Assembly (NCBI RefSeq): GCF_900162695.1
Contig: NZ_FUIH01000004.1
Coordinates: 1 to 64,000, forward strand
Origin: Virgibacillus siamensis
Lineage (GTDB): Bacteria > Bacillota > Bacilli > Bacillales > Amphibacillaceae
Reading direction: 5' to 3'
Length of the DNA: 64,000 nucleotides
The notes under the pieces were generated by a model. It was given only the letters and a program-made list of their open reading frames with translations. It was not told the DNA's origin and ran no database searches. Numbering within the stretch: position 1 is the first letter of the stretch; each line of letters opens with the position of its first letter. Positions 58,314 through 64,000 of the stretch are shown here, piece after piece. The translations under genes were made by a program, and so were the position numbers.

Positions 58314-60743
58314 CTATGACAGTACCAGAAAATCCCCTTTATTATTTAACCCGATTTTAACTTTTTCGCCCTTGGAAATCGTCTCTTTCAATAGTTCCTC
58401 TGACAGAAGGTCTTCAATATTCTTCTGGATTGACCTGCGCAGCGGACGGGCGCCATACTCCGGATCAAATCCTTCATTGGCAATCTTTTCAACTGCTTTA
58501 TCGGTAAGGTTGAATTCAATATCCTGTTCTCTCAGCCGTTTCTGCAGTTGGTGAATCATTAACGTCACAATATCTTTCATATGTTTCCGTTCAAGAGAAT
58601 GGAATACAATCGTTTCATCAATACGGTTCAGAAATTCCGGACGAAATGCCTTTTTCAGCTCATCCGTTACTTTGGTTTTCATATTTTTATAATCCTGGGT
58701 TTCATCACCAAGATTGAAACCAACATATTTATTACGTTTGAGTTCATTTGCACCAACGTTTGATGTCATAATCAAAACCGTATTGCGGAAATCGACCACA
58801 CGTCCTTTAGAATCAGTAAGCCGTCCATCTTCCAGCACCTGCAAAAGAATATTAAACACTTCCGGATGCGCTTTCTCAACTTCATCAAGCAACACAACGG
58901 AATATGGTTTTCTGCGTACTTTTTCCGTCAGCTGTCCGCCTTCATCGTAGCCGACGTATCCAGGAGGTGACCCTACAAGACGGGATGTAGAATGTTTTTC
59001 CATATACTCGGACATATCAATGCGGATCATTGCTTCTTCATCGGAGAACATTGCCTCTGCCAATGCCCTGGCCAGTTCTGTTTTACCTACACCGGTTGGC
59101 CCAAGAAAAATAAACGAACCGATTGGACGTTTAGGATCTTTTAATCCCGCACGTGCACGACGAATTGCTTTGGCTACTGCATCAACTGCTTCCTCCTGCC
59201 CGATGACACGGTTATGCAGCGTGTCTTCCAAGTTTAGCAGCCGCTCACTTTCTTCCTTTGTTAATTGTGAAACAGGTACACCAGTCCACACCGATACAAC
59301 ATTGGCAATATCCTCAATTGCAACCTCAGATGTTTCCTGTCCTTGTTTTTCTTTCCATTCCTTTTTGGTTTCCTCTACTTCTTCACGCAGGCGCTGCTCG
59401 GAATCTCGTAATGATGCTGCTTTTTCAAATTCCTGACTCTGTACAGCTGAGTCTTTTTCTTTCCTGACCTCTTCCAATTTTTCCTCAAGTTCTTTCAAAT
59501 TCGGCGGAATTGTATAGGAGCGAAGGCGCACTTTTGATCCCGCTTCATCAATTAAATCAATCGCCTTATCCGGCAAGAACCGATCGGTAATATAACGGTC
59601 AGACAGACTTGCTGCTGCTTCCACTGCTTCATCCGTAATGGTTACACGATGATGTGCTTCATAACGATCACGCAGTCCTTTTAAAATCTGCACGGTTTCA
59701 TCAAGTGTAGGCTCATCAACTTGAATTGGCTGGAACCGGCGCTCCAATGCAGCATCTTTTTCAATATACTTGCGATACTCATCCAAGGTGGTTGCCCCAA
59801 TACATTGCAGTTCACCGCGGGATAATGCAGGTTTCAAAATATTGGAAGCATCGATGGCACCCTCTGCACCACCTGCACCAATCAATGTATGCAATTCATC
59901 AATAAACAGAATGATATTTCCTGCCTGACGAATTTCCTCCATTACTTTTTTCAGACGGTCTTCAAACTCACCACGATATTTTGTGCCTGCGACAACAGTT
60001 CCCATATCCAGGGTCATGACGCGTTTATCCCGCAAAATTTCCGGGATTTCATTATTTACAATCTGCTGTGCAAGCCCTTCAGCAACTGCTGTTTTACCTA
60101 CACCTGGCTCCCCAATCAGAACCGGGTTGTTTTTCGTACGCCGGCTCAGAACCTGTATAACACGCTCAATTTCTTTGCTGCGTCCGATGACCGGATCCAC
60201 ATTTCCTTCTTTCGCGCTTACTGTTAAATCCCTTGCAAGGGAATCCAATGTCGGGGTATTCGCATTCGATGTCTGTGCGGCACGTCCCTGACGTCCTGCC
60301 TGTGACTCATTGCTCCCCAAAAGCTGCAATACCTGCTGACGCGCTTTATTCAGACTGACGCCAAGATTGTTCAGAACACGTGCAGCAACTCCTTCTCCTT
60401 CACGAATTAAACCAAGTAATATATGTTCTGTCCCCACGTAGGAATGGCCAAGCTTTCGTGCCTCATCCTGTGAAAGTTCCACTACCTTTTTGGCACGTGG
60501 TGTATAATGGATGGTTTGCATCGGCTGTTTTCCCACACCGATAAGTTTCTCAACTTCCTCTTGAATTTTGGATACCTCAAGCCCTAGTGATTGCAGCGCT
60601 TTTGCTGCAATTCCGTCACCTTCACGCACCAGACCAAGCAGTACATGCTCTGTACCAATATTGTTATGGCCCAGTCGAACTGCTTCCTCCTGGGATAGTG
60701 CCAATACCTTTTGCGCCCGTTCTGTAAAACGTCCAAACATCAT
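58314..60743 (-). CDS. clpC: ClpC, AAA+ unfoldase of the ClpCP protease
   Basis: An 809-residue Hsp100: double Clp-N repeat ([20 protein letters not shown] and [20 protein letters not shown]), first AAA+ with [13 protein letters not shown], the middle domain with a UVR-like segment (about 415-450), second AAA+ with [14 protein letters not shown], and a ClpP-docking VGF-like loop in KYVGFNLGD. It degrades arginine-phosphorylated proteins marked by McsB and works with MecA. Last gene of the operon, 17 bases after mcsB. Confidence 0.98.
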   Translation of the reverse strand: MMFGRFTERAQKVLALSQEEAVRLGHNNIGTEHVLLGLVREGDGIAAKALQSLGLEVSKIQEEVEKLIGVGKQPMQTIHYTPRAKKVVELSQDEARKLGHSYVGTEHILLGLIREGEGVAARVLNNLGVSLNKARQQVLQLLGSNESQAGRQGRAAQTSNANTPTLDSLARDLTVSAKEGNVDPVIGRSKEIERVIQVLSRRTKNNPVLIGEPGVGKTAVAEGLAQQIVNNEIPEILRDKRVMTLDMGTVVAGTKYRGEFEDRLKKVMEEIRQAGNIILFIDELHTLIGAGGAEGAIDASNILKPALSRGELQCIGATTLDEYRKYIEKDAALERRFQPIQVDEPTLDETVQILKGLRDRYEAHHRVTITDEAVEAAASLSDRYITDRFLPDKAIDLIDEAGSKVRLRSYTIPPNLKELEEKLEEVRKEKDSAVQSQEFEKAASLRDSEQRLREEVEETKKEWKEKQGQETSEVAIEDIANVVSVWTGVPVSQLTKEESERLLNLEDTLHNRVIGQEEAVDAVAKAIRRARAGLKDPKRPIGSFIFLGPTGVGKTELARALAEAMFSDEEAMIRIDMSEYMEKHSTSRLVGSPPGYVGYDEGGQLTEKVRRKPYSVVLLDEVEKAHPEVFNILLQVLEDGRLTDSKGRVVDFRNTVLIMTSNVGANELKRNKYVGFNLGDETQDYKNMKTKVTDELKKAFRPEFLNRIDETIVFHSLERKHMKDIVTLMIHQLQKRLREQDIEFNLTDKAVEKIANEGFDPEYGARPLRRSIQKNIEDLLSEELLKETISKGEKVKIGLNNKGDFLVLS

Positions 60744-60760
60744 ACCAAATTTCCTCCCAT

Positions 60761-61825
60761 CTATTTCTCTAACTGCAATCTCTCACGAATGAGCGATGCC
60801 CTCAGTACATCACGTTCATCCGGGGATAATGTTTTTCCTGCATATTGCTGTAAAAATCCCGGTTGCGTTAATACCATTAATTCATTAAGTATATTATGTG
60901 AAACATTGTTGATGATTCCCATATCGATTCCCAGACGAACATTTGATAAACATGCAGCTGATTCCTTGGATTCGATAATCCTGCTAAATTCCAGCACTCC
61001 ATAAGAACGATAAATTCTGTCTTCCAGTTGTATGCCGGATCGTTCCATAATCCGATTACGTGCATTACGTTCATGCTCAATTAATTGATGCACGACCCCC
61101 TGTAAATCTTCAATGATATCTTCCTCTGATTTACCAAGGGTTATCTGATTGGAAATCTGAAAAATGTTACCCTGTGCCTCACTGCCTTCACCATAAATTC
61201 CACGGACCACCAGACCAAGCTGATTGATTGCAGGAATCATCCGGTTAATTTGCTTTGCCATTGCCAATGCCGGCAAATGCATCATAACTGATGCACGCAT
61301 GCCGGTACCAACGTTGGTAGGGCAGCTTGTTAAATAGCCTTGCTTTTCATCAAATGCGAAATCTATTTTTTCTTCAAGCCAATCATCGAATTCAAATGCT
61401 TTTTCCAGTGCTTTATTTAATTGAAACCCAGGAAAATAGAGCTGAATACGCATATGGTCTTCTTCATTAATCATGACTGACACCTGTTCGTTTTTGGAAA
61501 TCAGGACAGCCGATATCTCATCCTGTTCCACTAAATATGGACTGATCAGGTGCTTTTCAACGAGCACTCTTTTTTCCACCGCTGTCAGGTCTTTTAGCGG
61601 GATAAATTCAAAGTCTTTATATCCCTGAAACGATTGATTCGCATATTGGTCCTCCATAAATGTACTTACCTTCTGCAGTTCATCTACACTTGCCAGAATT
61701 GGAAATGCATATGATGAAAAGTTTCTGGCAAGGCGAATCCGACTGCTTAATACAATATCACTATCGGGGCCTTCTTCCCGCATCCAGGGACTGATTGCTT
61801 CATTCATAAAATTTTGCAAGGTCAT
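60761..61825 (-). CDS. mcsB: McsB, protein-arginine kinase
   Basis: A 354-residue phosphagen-kinase-like enzyme: [16 protein letters not shown] near residue 27, the catalytic loop region [20 protein letters not shown] and an Arg-phosphate-binding C-terminus ([10 protein letters not shown]). It phosphorylates arginines in misfolded proteins and CtsR, marking them for ClpCP. McsA activates it. The start overlaps mcsA by four bases (ATGA). Confidence 0.98.
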   Translation of the reverse strand: MTLQNFMNEAISPWMREEGPDSDIVLSSRIRLARNFSSYAFPILASVDELQKVSTFMEDQYANQSFQGYKDFEFIPLKDLTAVEKRVLVEKHLISPYLVEQDEISAVLISKNEQVSVMINEEDHMRIQLYFPGFQLNKALEKAFEFDDWLEEKIDFAFDEKQGYLTSCPTNVGTGMRASVMMHLPALAMAKQINRMIPAINQLGLVVRGIYGEGSEAQGNIFQISNQITLGKSEEDIIEDLQGVVHQLIEHERNARNRIMERSGIQLEDRIYRSYGVLEFSRIIESKESAACLSNVRLGIDMGIINNVSHNILNELMVLTQPGFLQQYAGKTLSPDERDVLRASLIRERLQLEK

Positions 61826-62358
61826 GAATTATCACCCCGCTTGTGATTCTCCAGTTCTTTAATTTGGTCCCTGACCTTTGCCGCTTCTTCAAAAGCTTCT
61901 TCTTTGATAAGACCCTGCAGTTCATTCTTTAGGGACTCAATCTGTTTTTTGGTTTGCAGAGCGCCCCCTTTTCGATTTGGAATTTTTCCGCTGTGTTGTG
62001 TATTCCCGCTGTGCACTCTACGGAGAATTGGATCAAGACGGTTGGAGAATGTGTGATAGCATTCTGCACAACCAAATTTTCCGACGCGTTTAAATTCCGA
62101 AAAAGTCATCTTGCATTGTGGGCACTGCAATTCTTTTGTTTGTTGATAGGAGGTCTTTTGTGGACTTTCCATGGATGATGCATCAAAATTAAACAACCCC
62201 GTCAATAAATCATGCAATGAATAGCCATCATCCGGATATGTCATATAACCTTTTTCCTGTGCGCATTTTTCACACACATGCACTTCTGTTTTACTTCCAT
62301 TTATCACTTGTGTGAAGTGAAGCGTAGCAGATCGATTGTGACACTCCTGACACTCCAT
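61822..62358 (-). CDS. mcsA: McsA, zinc-binding activator of McsB
   Basis: A 178-residue protein with four CxxC-type pairs (CQECH, CEKCA, CPQCK, CAECY) that bind zinc, and a C-terminal UVR domain ([20 protein letters not shown]). It stimulates McsB and tethers CtsR. Translationally coupled to mcsB by overlap and 13 bases after ctsR. Confidence 0.97.
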   Translation of the reverse strand: MECQECHNRSATLHFTQVINGSKTEVHVCEKCAQEKGYMTYPDDGYSLHDLLTGLFNFDASSMESPQKTSYQQTKELQCPQCKMTFSEFKRVGKFGCAECYHTFSNRLDPILRRVHSGNTQHSGKIPNRKGGALQTKKQIESLKNELQGLIKEEAFEEAAKVRDQIKELENHKRGDNS

Positions 62359-62371
62359 AAATCCTCCCCCT

Positions 62372-62845
62372 CTATTCTTCTTTGCTTAAATATTTCAACG
62401 TTGACAACATAGCGGTCAACACACGTGCCCGCACTTCATCCCGCAATGGCAGCTGAAATGCCAATGTTTTTCTATCCATTACACTGAGCATCAGTTTTGC
62501 CTCACGTTTCGTTATTAATTGTTCTTCCAGCAATCTTTCCAAAACATCAAGTGCCGCCTGCTGTGTAACTTTTGGATTAATCAGTTCGATGATATCATCA
62601 ATCAATTCAGCCTTATCCTGATACCTGATGCGGATGATACGGATATATCCGCCGCCACCGCGTTTGCTTTCCACTATATATCCTTTTTCCACCGTAAAGC
62701 GTGTATTAATCACATAATTTATTTGTGAAGGTACACATTGAAACTGATCTGCTATTTCACTTCGCTTTATTTCGATTGATTCCTGCCTGGCAGCCTCCAA
62801 TATTTGTTTTAAATGTCGCTCAATTATGTCTGAGATGTTACTCAT
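62372..62845 (-). CDS. ctsR: CtsR, class III heat-shock repressor
   Basis: A 157-residue winged-helix repressor: the HTH lies around EIADQFQCVPSQINYVI, and the glycine-rich beta-wing RGGGGYIRI is the known thermosensor that releases DNA on heating. The C-terminal half is the dimerisation and McsB-target domain. It represses its own operon through the heptad operator just upstream. Confidence 0.98.
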   Translation of the reverse strand: MSNISDIIERHLKQILEAARQESIEIKRSEIADQFQCVPSQINYVINTRFTVEKGYIVESKRGGGGYIRIIRIRYQDKAELIDDIIELINPKVTQQAALDVLERLLEEQLITKREAKLMLSVMDRKTLAFQLPLRDEVRARVLTAMLSTLKYLSKEE

Positions 62846-62892
62846 TTGCCTCCTCCTCTTGAGTTTCCACCTATAATATATGAATTACTTGT

Positions 62893-62915
62893 TTTGACTT
62901 TGACTATCTTTGACT
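62893..62915 (-). promoter_or_regulatory. CtsR operator
   Basis: On the minus strand AGTCAAA, GAT, AGTCAAA (62899-62915) is a perfect copy of the CtsR consensus RGTCAAA-NAN-RGTCAAA, and a third heptad (AGTCAAA, 62893-62899) follows with one shared base. It lies at the transcription start, suited to block initiation. Confidence 0.93.
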
Positions 62916-62923
62916 ATGTAATC

Positions 62924-62952
62924 ATTATACGGTAAAAAAACTGCATTGAAAA
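62924..62952 (-). promoter_or_regulatory. Sigma-A promoter of ctsR-mcsA-mcsB-clpC
   Basis: Minus-strand TTTTCA (62947-62952), 17-bp spacer, TATAAT (62924-62929), followed nine bases later by the CtsR operator. Confidence 0.6.
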
Positions 62953-62966
62953 GCACAATGTTCTAT

Positions 62967-62988
62967 TTATAGTTTAGACAAACTATAA
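62967..62988. promoter_or_regulatory. Perfect palindrome upstream of the ctsR promoter
   Basis: TTATAGTTT, AGAC, AAACTATAA: nine perfect pairs around four bases, just upstream of the ctsR -35, with no T run, so an operator rather than a terminator is likelier. The bound protein is unknown. Confidence 0.55.
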
Positions 62989-63046
62989 CTGAACGAAACC
63001 TATGAATTTAAACCAAAGATGGGGACAGCGCAATAAAACCCGGGAA

Positions 63047-63080
63047 ACAAAAACCTTGCGCACGTTGACAGCGCAAGGAC
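63047..63080 (-). terminator. Terminator after the MgtC-family gene
   Basis: CCTTGCGC, nine-base loop, GCGCAAGG, followed by GTTTTTGTTT on the minus strand; six bases past the stop codon. Confidence 0.8.
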
Positions 63081-63085
63081 ATTCA

Positions 63086-63784
63086 TTATTGGCGTTCTGT
63101 AATATTTTTCACATGTTCCAGTTTGGAAATCTCCGAAAACAGCAGCATCCGGTCAAATTTGGAATCATGGCCAATGGATATATAAATATTTTGTAAATCA
63201 TTATCTTCTTTTTCAATTTCCACCTGTTTGATACGCAATTGGAAGGACTCAAAAATGGAAATAACCGATTTAATTTTAATATCGGAGAAAGCAACAATTT
63301 CAATTAAATCAGATGAACGACCCTTCGAAAATCTTTTTTCAATGTTATTCAAAAAGACCAGACTCAACAGAATTACAACCGTGGTAAATACTGCCGGCGC
63401 ATACATGCCTGCACCAACAACCAGACCCAAACCTGCAACTGCCCATATCGATGCAGCAGTCGTTAATCCGCGAATGGTCATGCCGTTGACAATTATTGTT
63501 CCAGCCCCAAGAAAACCAATTCCACTAATAACATAGGATGGAATACGCGCCGGATCAAATCGGATATTATCATAGCGATCTATAAATGCTTCGAAGCCAT
63601 ATAGCGACAACAGCATCATTAAACAGGATCCAACTCCAACTAAAATGTGCGTACGGAATCCAGCTGAATGTTTTTTCAATTCCCGCTCAAATCCAATTAA
63701 ACCGGAAAGCAGCAACGCTATCAACACTCGAATCATTATTGTTAAAAAGTGCTCACCAAAAAGTTGATCAATTATTTCAGCCAT
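63086..63784 (-). CDS. MgtC/SapB-family membrane protein, 232 aa
   Basis: Five predicted transmembrane helices in the first 145 residues with the family signatures LIGFERE, GFRTHILVGVGSCLMML and GIGFLGAGTI, RGLTTAASIWAVAGLGL. The C-terminal cytoplasmic part (about 150-232) fits the ACT-like domain of the family. MgtC proteins help growth at low magnesium or in stress, often by inhibiting F-ATPase; others are annotated as SapB. It stands alone between an rRNA terminator and ctsR, which is not its place in B. subtilis. GGGGGG precedes the ATG. Confidence 0.93.
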   Translation of the reverse strand: MAEIIDQLFGEHFLTIMIRVLIALLLSGLIGFERELKKHSAGFRTHILVGVGSCLMMLLSLYGFEAFIDRYDNIRFDPARIPSYVISGIGFLGAGTIIVNGMTIRGLTTAASIWAVAGLGLVVGAGMYAPAVFTTVVILLSLVFLNNIEKRFSKGRSSDLIEIVAFSDIKIKSVISIFESFQLRIKQVEIEKEDNDLQNIYISIGHDSKFDRMLLFSEISKLEHVKNITERQ

Positions 63785-63875
63785 TCATTTCCCCCCTTGC
63801 AGCAAACGATATGTAGTTATTTATTCTACATGAAACCGTATGGATAGTCATTTGTAAAACATATGCAAAGCAATA

Positions 63876-63915
63876 CAAAAAAATCCGGGATACAATGGTG
63901 TATCCCGGATTTTGA
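63876..63915 (-). terminator. Terminator of the upstream rRNA operon
   Basis: AAAATCCGGGATAC and GTATCCCGGATTTT form a perfect 14-bp stem followed by a T run on the minus strand, immediately after the 5S gene. Confidence 0.9.
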
Positions 63916-63918
63916 TTT

Positions 63919-64000
63919 GCCTGGCGGCGTCCTACTCTTGCAGGGGCAAAGCCCCAACTACCATCGGCGCTGGAGAGCTTAACTGCTGTGTTCGGCATGG
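63919..64000 (-). rRNA. rrf: 5S rRNA, 3' part (partial)
   Basis: The reverse complement reads CCGAACACAGCAGTTAAGC, then CGCCGATGGTAGTTGGGG and AGAGTAGGACGCCGCCAGG, the 3' two thirds of a Gram-positive 5S rRNA. The 5' end lies outside the window. No tRNA gene follows it before the terminator. Confidence 0.96.

Noticed and set aside
63800..64000. tRNA genes between the 5S gene and the MgtC gene
   Set aside because: The 5S 3' end runs straight into the terminator at 63876-63915. No cloverleaf or CCA end is visible on either strand.

Overview
The window is a core chromosomal segment of a low-to-moderate GC, endospore-forming Bacillaceae bacterium. Gene content and order follow the Bacillus subtilis region running from ctsR to pdaB between two rRNA clusters. 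Protein sequences and the dispersed repeats suggest the moderately halophilic branch (Virgibacillus / Oceanobacillus / Lentibacillus type), but that placement is inference. Sporulation genes (pdaB, gerD, cwlD, kbaA, sigH) support a spore former. Nearly everything is on the minus strand, so transcription runs from high to low coordinates. The window ends inside a 5S rRNA gene on the right and inside the 5' end of a 16S rRNA gene on the left, both on the minus strand.

Layout in transcription order (right to left). 63.9-58.3 kb: 5S end and terminator, an MgtC/SapB membrane protein, then the heat-stress operon ctsR-mcsA-mcsB-clpC behind a CtsR operator. 58.0-53.8 kb: radA, yacL and gltX. The genes disA, ispD and ispF, which sit here in B. 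subtilis, are absent. 53.75-48.9 kb: a cysteine T-box riboswitch, then cysE-cysS-mrnC-rlmB-yacP and sigH. 48.8-44.4 kb: rpmG-secE-nusG, rplK-rplA, an L10 leader with rplJ-rplL, and an RsmC-like methyltransferase. 44.4-36.7 kb: rpoB and rpoC behind a long leader with hairpins. 36.65-31.9 kb: rplGB-rpsL-rpsG-fusA-tuf, started by a promoter inside a perfect 13-bp inverted repeat. 31.4-16.9 kb: the S10-spc-alpha ribosomal super-operon, with secY, adk, a KOW-domain gene, infA and rpoA; map is missing after adk. 16.5-13.2 kb: the ECF transporter module ecfA1-ecfA2-ecfT, and truA. 13.1-10.5 kb: an inserted POT peptide transporter, then rplM-rpsI.

The most lineage-specific part is 10.4-5.5 kb. It holds an intergenic 21-bp-period repeat, an Eis-like acetyltransferase, a Yip1-family membrane protein translationally coupled to a membrane-fusion protein (resembling YknW/YknX but without the YknYZ ABC transporter), and three small DUF948-like membrane proteins. 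Two of the DUF948 transcription units, and a small conserved gene beside the 16S promoter, carry sigma-B-like promoter sequences, suggesting a small general-stress cluster. The left end (5.4-1.1 kb) is the conserved sporulation block cwlD-salA-gerD-kbaA-pdaB, with sigma-E-like promoters before cwlD and pdaB and a sigma-G-like promoter before gerD.

I found no phage, transposase, CRISPR array, tRNA or restriction system. The main points of interest are regulatory: two unrelated tandem repeats that share a 21-bp period, a hairpin that may shorten the ribosome-binding spacing of nusG, the framed promoter between rpoC and rplGB, the ABC-less YknWX-like pair, and the gene losses relative to B. subtilis.
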